This document shows, piece by piece, positions 47,671 to 58,549 of a stretch of 64,000 bases of DNA; the stretch's first letter is position 1, and the number at the start of each line of letters is the position of its first letter. Where the stretch lies: the NCBI GenBank assembly GCA_026874595.1, contig CM049322.1, positions 28,082,840 through 28,146,839 on the forward strand, in the 5' to 3' direction. Under the pieces are notes generated by a model that worked only from the letters and a program-made list of their open reading frames with translations, searched no databases and had not been told where the DNA came from. Position numbers and translations under genes: made by a program. This DNA is from Sipunculus nudus (lineage: Eukaryota > Annelida > Sipuncula > Golfingiida > Sipunculidae).

Positions 47671-48460
47671 ATTTACTATCGACACAGAGATGGCAGACAA
47701 TTGTGAAGAGTTTCCCAGCAGCTTCCAACGCCAGTCACAAAATTCCGGCAGGATGACTTAGAGCTCTGTGAGCTCCTCTCTGGTAGACACCCTGCAGAAG
47801 TTTGAACATGGAACAGCAGCACATACGACTACTGGCCAGACGGTGGGAGATCTGTGTGACAGTAAGGCGGCCCCGACTCAGCCGTGCCGGGATTCGGCAG
47901 GTTTCAGTGTTGGGACCGACCCGCCTGGCGTAATGTACCTTTAATGACCGCATACGTTTAGTAGTGGCTCGGCCTGCTCCAACGGCTGGATTGGGCAAGG
48001 TAAAAACAAGTACATCTTCACATTGAGCCTGCGCTGATCAGCTGTAGCTGTGTCATATATAGGTCGGTGGTCGCCATGTTTTCTGTATCGTGACAGCACC
48101 AATGCTTCATTTCTCAGATACATTCATTACATCTTTCAGGTAAAATCGTCTTGAAATAGCGTTGCTTTCTTAATTCGCCGTGGCTGGCAATAACCCGTAA
48201 CGATTATTGCCTGTCAAAATCTTATTTTCTTTTTCTGAGGGAACGTAACTAAGGCAGTGTACATGTAATTATTTCTTACCATGTACATTAACCAGGACAG
48301 CTCGACAACCTTCACCTTTTGTCTTCACACTGACATACATAGGGAACACAAGGAAATAATTAATCCCTAATCTTGACTGGCTGAGTGTGTGTCGCCGACG
48401 GTGCCGCGGGCTGATTGAACAGAGGGGCACGGGCAACTAATGAATGTATACTAGATCAGG
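47671..48460. other. Unique spacer, moderately GC-rich
   Basis: An 87-codon minus frame (47735-47998) is Arg/Ser-rich with no known motif. A possible AAG-GTAAAA donor lies near 48000 on plus. Evidence is too thin for a gene. Confidence 0.4.
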
Positions 48461-48469
48461 GTCTTCATA

Positions 48470-49388
48470 CAAGTTTCTTTTCATTTATAACTGCTATAAC
48501 AATGATGTAGATATTACTTTTCATTTATAACTGTTTTAACAATGCTGTAGATATTACTTTTCCTTTATAACTGTTTTAGCAATGCTGTAGATATTACTTT
48601 TAATTAATAACTGTTATAACAATGCTGTAGATATTACTTTTCATTTATAAGTGTAATAACAATGCTGTAGATATTACTTTTCATTTATAACTGTTATAAC
48701 AATGCTGTATTTATTTCTTTTCATTTATAACTGTTTTAACAATGCTGTAGATATTACTTTCATTTATAACTGTAATAACAATGCTGTTGATATGACTTTT
48801 CATTTATAACTGTTATAACAATGCTGTAGATATTACTTTTTATTTATATCTGTTTAAACAATGCTGTAGATATTACTTTTCATTTATAACTGTTTTAACA
48901 ATGCTGTAGATATGACTTTTCATTTATAACTGTTTTAACAATGCTGTAGATATTACTTTTCATTTATAACTGTTATAACAATGCTGTGGATATTTCTTTT
49001 CATTTATATCTCTTATAACAATGCTGTAGATATTACTTTTCATTTATAACTGTAATAACAATGCTGTAGATATGACTTTTCATTTATAACTGTTATAAGA
49101 ATGCTGTAGAGATATTTCTTTTCACTAATAACTGTTATAACAATGCTGTAGATATGACTTTTCATTTATAACTGTTTTAACAATGCTGTAGATATTACTT
49201 TTCATTTATAACTGTTATAACAATGCTGTGGATATTTCTTTTCATTTATATCTCTTATAACAATGCTGTAGATATTACTTTTCATTTATAACTGTAATAA
49301 CAATGCTGTAGATATGACTTTTCATTTATAACTGTTATAAGAATGCTGTAGAGATATTTCTTTTCTCTAATAACTGTTATAACAATGC
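48470..49388. repeat. 40-bp AT-rich minisatellite
   Basis: About 23 copies of TAGATATTACTTTTCATTTA plus TAACTGTTTTAACAATGCTG, period 40 (48901 to 48941). A block of about 180 bp recurs (48960-49130 and 49200-49375). Confidence 0.95.
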
Positions 49389-50110
49389 TTGAGAGTCAGA
49401 CATGAAGGGAACATACAGACAGACACCTGGAGGGTCAGATGTGAAGGGAACACACAGAGAGACACCTGGGGAGTCAGATATGAGGGGAACATACAGAGAG
49501 ACACCTGAAGAGTCAGACATGAAGGAAACATACAGACACACGCATGGAGTGCCAGATATGAAGGGAACATACAGATAGACACCTAGACAGTCAGATAAGA
49601 AGGGAACATACAGAGAAACACCTGGAGAGTCAGACATAAAATAAAACATACAAACAGACACATGAAAAGCCAGATATGAAGAGGACATACTGACAAACAC
49701 CTGGAGAGTCAGACATGAAGGGAACATACATACACCTGGCGAGTCTGATATGAAGGAAACATACAGACAGGCACCTGGTGAGTCAGATATGAAGGGTACA
49801 TACAGACAGACACCTGGAGAGTCAGATATGAAGGGTACATACAGACAGACACATGGAGAGTCAGACATGAAGGGAACATACATACAGACCTCTGGAGAGT
49901 CAGACATGAAGGGAACATACAGACAGACACATGAAGAGCCAGACATGAAGGGAACATACAGACAGACACATGAAGAGCCAGACATGAAAAGAACATACAG
50001 ACAGACACATGAAGAGCTGGACATGAAAGGAACATACAGACACATGAATAGTTAGACATGAAGTCAGTCATGAAGCTAAAAAAAACAGACAGACAACTGA
50101 GGAGTCGAAA
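49389..50110. repeat. 39-bp minisatellite
   Basis: About 18 copies of AGACATGAAGGGAACATACA plus GACAGACACATGAAGAGCC, period 39 (49921 to 49960). The period is a multiple of three, so it gives open frames on both strands (for example KGTYRQTHEEPDM on plus). It abuts the 40-bp array with no spacer. Confidence 0.95.
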
Positions 50111-51250
50111 ATGCAGGAAACATATTTGTGGCATATTTGTGGGGGATTCTCAAAGGGGGGTTATACCTTAACCACAGAGTATCATCAGACGTGCTGTTAA
50201 GAAATTATGCTATAATAAAAATATCGTAGACCAAGGTCTGAGGTTACACAGCCATTAAGTGGAATATAACTAACCTGAGGTCTGTCTATAGGTTAACCAA
50301 GAGGTCGGTGAAGCAGACCAGAAAAGCTCCCCCCTCCCAAAGCCCCTTTATTGTAGACCCGGGTATTATCTAGCCTAGCCCAAACTATATATATATATAT
50401 ACCTGGGGTATAAAATGGGCTAGGCTAGATTACCCCAGGTTAAAGTTTGTCCTTTATACCCAGTTAGGCTAGATTCTACCCCTGTGCTTTATATCTTTTA
50501 AAGAAATGTATTCTTTACAAACGACTCCTCTTTTGCCAGATATTTATTGGTTTTATGTAATTAAGCAGTGTAATTGGATGACATATATAAGGCGATAGGT
50601 AAAAAGTGTTTAGAATCACGTGACTTCGTATTAGTATTATGTCTCTGGAATCTAGGAAACTATATTATCAACTGATGTGAGACTCACAATTAGTTCAAAA
50701 CTACAAAAAATATCATTATTTAAACGAACTGTAGCTGAGTAGGAGGAACAGGTGGTATGAACTTGCAAATAGATCTAAATACAATGATTATGAAATTTCA
50801 TTCAATAAATATTGGTTCAGTTATAGGAAAATTGTTATTTCTATATAGCTCTTCTTATAAATACTTATAATATAAGTTTTTTTTCGTGGCAATGTTGGGT
50901 TTAAGCAACGAGAAATGAATAAAAAATAACCGAATTAAACAATCATTTAAATGCACACATTTCTCTAGTATACACGGATGATTGATCCCTGCATGGTTTG
51001 GTGTAGCTCTTACTTCTGTTAATCTGGTAATTAACCATGGCTGGCGATATTAGATAGATATTATAAATAATTTTTAAGCTTAGGTCTGTTATAAATACTG
51101 TCGGTCAAATGGATCTCCACATCTGGCATGATAAGTTAGTTTTATTTGTTGTGATTTGGTCGAGGTATAAACTGGAGAGAGGGGGGGGGGATTTTGCTTA
51201 CAACAATTTTGGAAATGAGAGAATGTCTCCAAAAGTTAAGACATACAGGC
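50111..51250. other. Unique spacer containing a foldback
   Basis: Holds the inverted repeats at 50361-50482 (listed separately). The rest is AT-rich with no gene seen. Confidence 0.5.
50361..50482. repeat. Nested foldback / inverted repeats
   Basis: An arm GGGTATTATCTAGCCTAGCC (from 50361, ending CA at 50382) is inverted at 50416-50435 around a loop containing (TA)n. A second perfect 10-bp pair, ACCTGGGGTA (50401-50410) and TACCCCAGGT (50431-50440), overlaps it. A third TAGGCTAGATTCTACCCC follows at 50465. Two mutually exclusive hairpins are possible. Confidence 0.75.
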
Positions 51251-51254
51251 AAGG

Positions 51255-52185
51255 AAAAATTTAAATCTGACCATTCACATGGACAGAGTTGTAGCCCATG
51301 AGACCGTCTGAAATCTGGCCGTTCACATAGACAGAGTTGTAGTCCATGGGACCGTCTGAAATCCGGCCGTTCACATAGACAGAGTTGTAGTCCATGGTAC
51401 GGTCTGAAATCCGGCCGTTCACATAGACAGAGTTGTAGCCCATGGGACCGTCTGAAATCTGGCCTTTCACATAGACAGAGTTGTAGCCAATGGGACCGTC
51501 TGAAATCTGGCCGTTCACATAGATCTGAAATCCGGCCGTTCACATAGACAGAGTTGTAGTCCATGGGACCGTCTGAAATCCGGCCGTTCACATAGACAGA
51601 GTTGTAGTCCATGGGACCGTCTGAAATCCCGCCGTTCACATAGACAGAGTTGTAGTCAATGGGACCGTCTGAAATCTGGCCGTTCACATAGACAGAGTTG
51701 TAGCCCATGGGACCGTCTGAAATCTGGCCGTTCACATAGACAGAGTTGTAGTCAATGGGACCGTCTGAAATCTGGCCGTTCACATAGATCTGAAATCCGG
51801 CCGTTCACATAGACAGAGTTGTAGTCCATGGGCCCGTCTGAAATCCGGCCGTTCACATAGACAGAGTTGTAGTCCATGGGACCGTCTGAAATCTGGCCGT
51901 TCACATAGACAGAGTTGTAGCCCATGGGACCGTCTGAAATCTGGCCGTTCACATAGACAGAGTTGTAGCCCATGGGACCGTCTGAAATCTGGCCGTTCAC
52001 ATAGACAGAGTTGTAGCCCATGGCACTGTCTGTATAATAATCTGGCCGTTCACATAGACAGATTTGTAGCCCATGGGACCGTCTGAAATCTGGCCGTTCA
52101 CATAGACAGAGTTGTAGCCCATGGGACCGTTTGAAATCTGCCCATTCACATAGAGTTGTAGCTCGTGAGACCGTCTGAAATCTGG
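51255..52185. repeat. 48-bp minisatellite
   Basis: About 19 copies of GACCGTCTGAAATCTGGCCG plus TTCACATAGACAGAGTTGTA, period 48 (51302 to 51350). The minus frame is open, with 16-residue cycles VNGQISDGPMGYNSVY. Variants change residues (Q/R, M/I, G/D) rather than being silent, and two truncated units (near 51523 and 51788) shift the frame, so coding is unlikely. Confidence 0.95.
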
Positions 52186-52955
52186 GACTCACCCTGCTGA
52201 AGAGAGCGCTGTGTCTGTATTACCTTGGCCACGCAATGACCTGCTCCTCATTACACTAAATGCAGATTAAAACAGGACAAATTATACCCTCCTGCATGTG
52301 TAATACGTTTATTCAGTTCCTGAATTAAATCTTTATTATCTTTCATAACAAATTATATATGAATGTCTCGGCATTTGGTTTCCTCACGATATATGTATAA
52401 AGGTAATGAATTCATAAAATCATGAAATGATTCAATCAATTCATGTGTATACGAGTGGAGAGTGAAGTATGTACTCAGAGCATGACAATTATACATCCCT
52501 CTTGTCAGTGTGCGTGTGTGTATTGTTGTTACTGGTTTTGAATTAATTATAAGGTATATATGCCTCCTTGGGGGAAAGTGAATACCTAATAAATAACTGA
52601 AATATGGGGGCACCGTTACGATCAGCATCAACCATATTCAGAAGTGTTTGTGGAGTGCTGTACTCATTACACACGAGTTATCTGGTACACGACCCAGCCA
52701 CGCCGTGTCACCAGGTCCTTTGTTGTTGTCCCATATTTTGCCGTCTGCCTCAAACAGACAAGTCCCGGGACTTTCCGTGTATTTTTGGGTCACATGTACG
52801 TAAATAAACAGATAAAGTGGGTCATAGCTGTCACAAGTCGCCGTACACATATCCCATATATTTTGACACTTTTTAAAAAGCCCTGTGCTGACGCGAAAGA
52901 TAAATATGATATTAAGAAAAAAACCCACAAATTAATACTGTTTAATTATTATTTA
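52186..52955. other. Unique spacer
   Basis: No repeat or convincing exon recognised. Confidence 0.5.
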
Positions 52956-52959
52956 TTTT

Positions 52960-52985
52960 ATATATATAAATATTATATATATATA

Positions 52986-53023
<38 letters not shown>
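52960..53023. repeat. (AT)n microsatellite
   Basis: Interrupted AT tract directly left of the element at 53024. Confidence 0.9.
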
Positions 53024-53025
<2 letters not shown>

Positions 53026-53402
53026 TGGGAAAACAACCGATGATCGATTATTAAACGATTATATTGTGTACCATGCATCTGTATTAGAGTAAAATATACT
53101 GTATACAATCATACCAAAAATATTGACTGAGTAAGTTCAGTCTAACTTTTAAATGCGCGGAAAGGTCAAGGTGGTGGCAGGATTGTTTGGCTCTTTTACG
53201 TTGCGCAAGGTTTGGACTTAATGCTTTCCGCTGTTATGTGCCCCGTCTTTCTTAAATCTCTGACAGAATAAGAATATTTAAGCGGGATAAAAATGACTTA
53301 TTGGATGTGCATTCATAATCGTTTGTGATCGATTATGCATCAGCTTAATCGATAATGAAGGAAAACGACCAATCAACGTTATAATCGATTAATTGGAACA
53401 CC
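53024..53402. mobile_element. Possible MITE between (AT)n tracts
   Basis: Begins GGTG and ends CACC. Both subterminal regions carry ATCGATTAT and AACG blocks in inverted orientation (AATCGATTA at each end). Both sides are flanked by ATAT. The match between ends is short, so the family assignment (hAT-like by general look) is weak. Confidence 0.4.
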
Positions 53403-53407
53403 ATATT

Positions 53408-53412
<5 letters not shown>

Positions 53413-53475
<63 letters not shown>
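53413..53475. repeat. (AT)n microsatellite
   Basis: About 30 AT units between two putative elements. Confidence 0.95.
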
Positions 53476-53478
<3 letters not shown>

Positions 53479-53480
53479 AT

Positions 53481-54115
53481 AAGGCCCAGATCCATGCAGA
53501 TCTGACCAATCACCGATTGGTCCATGCCAAATCCCGATCGGGATTCATTCCAGACTAACCCGGATCTTCAATTAAAAAAAGTGAATGACTACCTGTTTAA
53601 TCAGTTGAAAATAATGGCTACCCGTACCCCTGATCAAGCTCATAACTGTATCTACTTGCTAACTTTTTAATTATCAAATGAATGTAAAATTGTTTATATT
53701 TATAAAATGTTTTGTTCATTTTAGTTACAGAAATTAATTATTTAGATTTATACATACATGGTGCATGTAGGTAATACAAGGTTGATTCATCACTTTTTAC
53801 ATATTTTGAATTTTTACAAAGTTTACCACAAAAGTCAGTAGTTTTCTTTTATTCCAATAATTAATTCATTCATGTCAGTAATCAGTCTCACTCGGTCAAC
53901 TAATTTATCTATTTGAAGTTTGGCATGCCATAAATAAAAGTTTGTGAATTGTCTTTCTTTTAATCATAAGTATGTGATGAAGACGTTTGGACTGGTCATA
54001 TCGGGATCTGGTCCAGCCCTTGTCCAGCCCGAATCCGATCGACATTCAGTCCGGGTTTAGGCCGGACTGAATGCCGATAGGGATGTGTTCTGGATCAATC
54101 GGCGATCTGGGCCTT
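53481..54115. mobile_element. Non-autonomous inverted-repeat element with internal hairpins
   Basis: Perfect 12-bp terminal inverted repeats AAGGCCCAGATC (53481-53492) and GATCTGGGCCTT (54104-54115). Two perfect internal hairpins lie near the ends: GACCAATC-ACC-GATTGGTC (53504-53522) and CATTCAGTCCGG-7nt-CCGGACTGAATG (54043-54073). The middle is AT-rich without coding. The flanks are microsatellites on both sides, so a target duplication cannot be read. Confidence 0.7.
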
Positions 54116-54164
54116 GACACACACACACACACACACGTACACACACATATATATATATACACAT
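54116..54164. repeat. (CA)n/(TA)n microsatellite
   Basis: About ten CA units followed by TA and ACAC repeats, directly after the inverted-repeat element. Confidence 0.9.
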
Positions 54165-54383
54165 AAATAAAGACACATGGGAAGGTCCTGCAGGATGCTG
54201 TCCCTCCTCAGTGCAACTGTTCCCAATGAACATACACTTCGCGTTAGTTTAATGATGTTTGTGGTAAGTTTGTGGGGTTTTCTCAACAAAAGGGTTACTC
54301 CCCGCCGCCCCATCCAGACCACAAAGTATATCACTCAAACGTGCTGCACATCTTGGGTTACATTGCCCATGCAGGAGGGCCAG

Positions 54384-54425
54384 AGAGGGAGAGAGAGAGA
54401 GAGAAAGAAAGAAAGAGAGAGATAG
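54384..54425. repeat. (GA)n/(GAAA)n microsatellite
   Basis: Purine tract of GAGA and GAAA units. Confidence 0.9.
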
Positions 54426-54858
54426 GGACAGAGAAAAGACGAGAGCTAGAGAGAGGGCTCGACACAGAGAACCTGTAATTTTACCAATAAATATGATAAT
54501 ATGATAAACCTGATCTATAGGGTAGAGTAAAAAAGGGTATACGTTCTTGTTTACTTTAATATTGCTGAGTTTCAGTTTGCCATGATTAGCTTGGTGGTCA
54601 TTTCAGATATATATCAAATATTTTAAAGATTAAATTGTAAGGCGTGATTTGTCTAAACATTGCATTATATATTACACCTTCATAAGAGAAAAATTTACGT
54701 ATTAAATCCTACAATTATTTCATAATACGAACACTTAAATTTAGGTATATTGATTTTATCTGTTTGTTGTTACAGATTATTTATTTTTTTACACATATAA
54801 AATAAATCATATATATGTATATAATTTATATATATATAACTGATATGTTCGAAATTTA

Positions 54859-54895
<37 letters not shown>

Positions 54896-55119
54896 GAATT
54901 ATATCTATGAAATTTATATGTAAAATCTTTATTATTAAATTAATGTATGACATAGGAATATGAACCCGTTCTTGATGATAAATGTTGTTAAACGCATTTG
55001 CTTCTAAATGTTTGATTTCTTGAAAGCAGTTTAATATTTTTTTCTAATACAAATACTGATCTATGAAACTTTTTTTACCTATGTTTGTATGGCTCGGTTG
55101 TATATAAATACTCTCCACA
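54426..55119. other. AT-rich spacer
   Basis: Includes an (AT)n tract at 54857-54894. No gene seen. Confidence 0.6.
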
Positions 55120-55557
55120 AATATAAAGCAGGGCTCAAACCGGCTTCTGTGGCTCAGGGGTAGAGGTGAGGTTTTTCTTGGTCGGCCCCCACCAAGAGTG
55201 AGCGCTCTGCAGGCTTAATGGGAAGGCTGCGCCCCACAGCCGTGTATCACTCACATACGAGTGCGTCTTTGGGGGTTACTCGGTTTTATGACCCAGCAAT
55301 GGGGATGATTACACATCCAGGACCCGCAGGTGCGGTAGACATCGGGCCTGGGTGACACCAGGATACAAAATAAAAAAAAAATAAAATGATAGGAAGCGAG
55401 TGTTACCGCTCTGTCAAGTAGTCCCAAAACGAAATGGAAACTCTGCAGATGTACATACTTGGATTAAGAATGAGATAAGTCAGCATTACAAAAATGGAGG
55501 CGGTTACCTCCACCAAAATTAATAAATAAATAAATGAATAAAATATAAAGCAGGGCT
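55120..55557 (+). mobile_element. SINE with perfect 16-bp target duplication
   Basis: AATATAAAGCAGGGCT occurs at 55120-55135 and again at 55542-55557, fixing the element at 55136-55541 (406 bp). An A-box-like TGGCTCAGGGGTAGAG lies at 55150-55165. No good B box was found, so the head is only partly tRNA-like. The 3' end has an A-rich tail with (AAAT)n. The copy at 44157-44519 shares the whole body. The intact duplication indicates insertion by LINE machinery, later than most other elements here. Confidence 0.85.
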
Positions 55558-56655
55558 GTCATATATCCACAGACCGCCACATGAAGCGTGTGTGACTGTA
55601 ATGACATTATATTTGCCATTACACTGGGTGACCGTATACGAGTATACAGCAACAGGATGATCAGCTGTGTACCTCCACAAATATCAAGATGTTGAGGGCA
55701 TCAGGAGGACCACGTGGCCGTCCTCAGACAAATCAATACAGACAACGCTACATATAAGGACAGAGGTGCTGGTTTCTCTGGCCACACTGCCGGCGTCAAA
55801 TTTCTCTGCTTTCAGTCACGTATTTTGATGGTATAAATTATTTATATATACGCGTACATATTTTATTCACCGAAAATTGCAGATCATACTCAAAAGAGCA
55901 TGGTGAACGTGTTGAAATCTGGATTGAGCGACGTCCACTGTGTATAAGACTTGAGCTGTATTTACTTTTTCCTTCATATTTTTGTTGACAGATTTGTCTG
56001 TCGTTTTCCACCGGACGTTGCGTGTTTACCTGTTGTGCTGCACACGGAGACACCAGTGATGCTTCGCATAAATCCACGTTATCTGTTATTCCTCTCCATG
56101 TTCTTTTGGATTTTCGGTCTTTCATATCGTGTTGCATATTCCTTATATATACTACTGGGACATGATGGTAGCCCTGTCATTATGACTTGCCGAGGACAAA
56201 CTTTGAAGCAGGCTGTCCTATAGCGGGAGCGGGGTGGCCCTGACAGACCCACCGTGCTTCTATTATCAACGTGCCTGTGTCACTGAACGCTCAGTAACAA
56301 CACACACACATACAATATCGTTCGTTCGGCAGTTCTGCTAAAGCGTTTTCTCGATCATGTCTTAGTTTTAGAGCGAGTGGCCATCTTACTGTAGTCCTTT
56401 GTTTGACTGGATTTTGTGCAGTTCTTGACACCCAGGTACGGCACATGGCTGGCAGCTTCTACACACTACAGCTACTTATAAAAAACAGGCTCATCATAAT
56501 CCAGTCCGCTTTAGCCCACGGCAGACTTAATACTGCCGCCACGACCAGCTTTCTCAACATCACAAATCAAGTGGTCTCATCATCCTCTTCGTTACCTGTT
56601 GGTGGGACATTTAGTTGAATACCACCAGAGGAACGTGAAAATTGGCGACAGAAAA
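55558..56655. other. Region with short unassigned frames
   Basis: Plus frames at 55951-56223 and 56403-56618 and a minus frame at 55838-56137 (99 codons) have no recognised motif. If the minus-strand candidate exon at 56662 is real, this is its intron 1 or contains further exons that I cannot identify. Confidence 0.35.
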
Positions 56656-56661
56656 ACTTAC

Positions 56662-56743
56662 CTTGTCTTGCTGGTTTTTCATCCCTCCTAGTCCTAAAAT
56701 GGCGGGATAGGTAGTTCATCAAGCGTTTTATGGCAGCGCGCAT
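56662..56743 (-). CDS. Candidate first coding exon, minus strand
   Basis: An ATG at 56743 opens MRAAIKRLMNYLSRHF and then RTRRDEKPARQ, 27 codons plus one base. It ends at a consensus donor, CAAG-GTAAGT (exon end 56662). The peptide is basic and helix-like; no family recognised. The frame stays open upstream of the ATG for another 20 codons to a TAA, so the coding start could be elsewhere if an upstream exon exists. The upstream side carries a CCAAT box and a GCGCATGCGC palindrome. Confidence 0.35.
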
Positions 56744-56950
56744 GCGCTCTGATATATCATTACCTACTAATGTTTCCTGATAGGTCAGAATCCAGGGCTC
56801 ATTTTAAACAAGTGGCCTGTGATTGGTTGACTCTGACTCACGCGCTAACCTTTGACCTGAGTGTCTGTATCTCTAACCCCGACCTCTCCTCTCGCTTAGT
56901 AGGGAGAGTAAAAAAAAGCTCTTGACTTGGGAGGCAGCGTGCGCGGCCTC
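56738..56950. promoter_or_regulatory. Candidate TATA-less, possibly bidirectional promoter
   Basis: GCGCATGCGC (56738-56747) is a perfect NRF-1-type palindrome. CCAATC lies on the minus strand at 56821-56826. TAACCTTTGACCT (56846-56858) is one mismatch from a DR1 receptor site. CpG is denser here than in the surrounding AT-rich DNA. Candidate coding exons lie on the minus strand (56662) and plus strand (58251), which would fit divergent transcription; this is inference. Confidence 0.3.
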
Positions 56951-58250
56951 TGTTTTGCTTGGCTGCCACAAAGAACTGAATTACAGGCTATAGCTCTGGT
57001 AGATGTGAAGCCTGCTCACCGTGAAAACACTCTGTTTATACAAAGGTGAACAATGCGACGTTGGCTGTGAGCGATTTAAAGAGAAGAAAAATCGGAAAGA
57101 TTAACGTCTCCGTGGGATTTATTTGACGTTAGAATATAAAACCTTGGCGACATTTTTTTAGAAGTAGCTATAATGACATTATCCTTGGTATACGCATCTT
57201 GAATCTATCTCTGTTTATTATTGTGCAATATTTTTTTATCCTTAGTATTACATTAATTATAGATATTATTGTCTATGTTATAAATTTTATTATTAATTTT
57301 AATATTGCATAAAATAACCTGTGAGTTTTATTCAACGCTGACATAGAGCTCTATATGATAAAATGCTTTATTATTACATAAAAAGATTTCTAATTTGGAG
57401 AAAATTATATATTCTTATAAAATGCCTAAAATGCTTTACAGAGCTGGAATAAAACATGCTTAATACATTTTGAGAAAACATGAGATTTTCTGTTTTGGAG
57501 TACAAAACACAACGCACAGTTTTCCGTTTGAAAGAAAAAGAGAAATGAACACAATTGTATTTTCATAATTATTCCAAGACAGTATTCTATATAAGTGTCT
57601 ATCCGTACAGAATCAACAAATCAAACCTCTCGTTCACTCACGTGTTGAATATTTAATCTTTAACTTTATTCAGCAAATATAGATATGTCCACTGCATGGG
57701 TCGCTTTCTGGTCAATATTCTGTCCAAACTAGGTCAGTCCTCCGATCTTATACTTGGGGTGAGATATTAAAAGAAGCGTGAGCGTCCCTGGCGTAAAACA
57801 AGCATGGCATTAACCACGTCCCCAGACATCTTTACATTTGTGTGCATCCAGTAATGTCTGGTTCTTTATTCTCACGACAATGTCAGTACACACACACACT
57901 CACACACGCACACACACACACGGAGCAGATGAGTGGCAGGCTACATGTTTTTTTCCCCCGCATTCTTGTTGGTATCTATAACCAAATGACCCGTTTGATT
58001 GGGCGTCTAGTTTTGTTACAGCTTTATTCGGCTGAATATGACCCTGCATACCTACCTATAAATGGGACTATAGCCCACGCCAGAATAATCCATGTTAGAA
58101 TGTTTGAACAGGATTGTTAATGATATATATATATATATAAATATATATATCTTTTAAAACACTGTATTTGACTGTCTCAAATGCGGACATTTTATTCATA
58201 TTTGCTGGATAAAATAAACCGTGTTTATGTGAGACATTCTGCCTATATAG
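56951..58250. other. Unique region, possible 5' region of a plus-strand gene
   Basis: An ACAAAG-GTGAAC donor-like site lies near 57045. A (CA)n tract lies at 57888-57925. The plus frame at 57842-58120 is not recognisable. AT-rich from 57150 to 57700 with nothing visible. Confidence 0.35.
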
Positions 58251-58298
58251 GCGCTAAACGGAGATGTCATTCCTGAAGTACATGGCCATGATCCGAAG
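58251..58298 (+). CDS. Candidate short exon with strong donor
   Basis: Ends at CGAAG-GTAAGTAAG, an excellent 5' splice site. The acceptor side reads TTCTGCCTATATAG. Two frames are possible: as an internal exon, phase 0 gives ALNGDVIPEVHGHDPK (16 codons, fully open). As a first coding exon, ATG at 58264 gives MSFLKYMAMIR. I cannot choose between them, and recognise neither. More than 5 kb of AT-rich DNA follows, consistent with a long intron. Confidence 0.3.
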
Positions 58299-58549
58299 GT
58301 AAGTAAGGTGTGTGTAAATCAAAACATACAACGCAAGATAAACACAGTAAATTAAGGAAAATAAAGAGGGGAAACTATAGAATTTAAGAAGCCATATTAA
58401 TAAATAATAATAAATTTGGTACAAAAGGACTATATTACATATAAAATATATAACATATGTATATATATAAACATATTCCTAGGCTTTTATTATTTAATCA
58501 TTGATTATTGAAATTATATATATATATTTTTATGTTTATGTAAACAGAT

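Noticed and set aside
47735-47998. An 87-codon minus frame in unique sequence
   Set aside because: No recognisable motif, arginine-rich by composition, no acceptor or donor that fits, and the opposite strand has equally open short frames.
49377-50134. Frames on both strands (cysteine-rich on minus, KGTYRQT on plus)
   Set aside because: A 39-bp tandem unit open on both strands; cysteine richness comes from ACA codons read in reverse, not from a disulfide-rich family.
11712-52185. CRISPR-like arrays (regular repeats)
   Set aside because: The arrays have no unique spacers between repeats. Only the compound array at 22771-23665 has variable spacers, and those are pure AT microsatellite.
51142-52192. 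Minus-strand frames with the 16-residue repeat VNGQISDGPMGYNSVY
   Set aside because: Changes between units are mostly amino-acid changing, two truncated units shift the frame, and no start or splice context is present.
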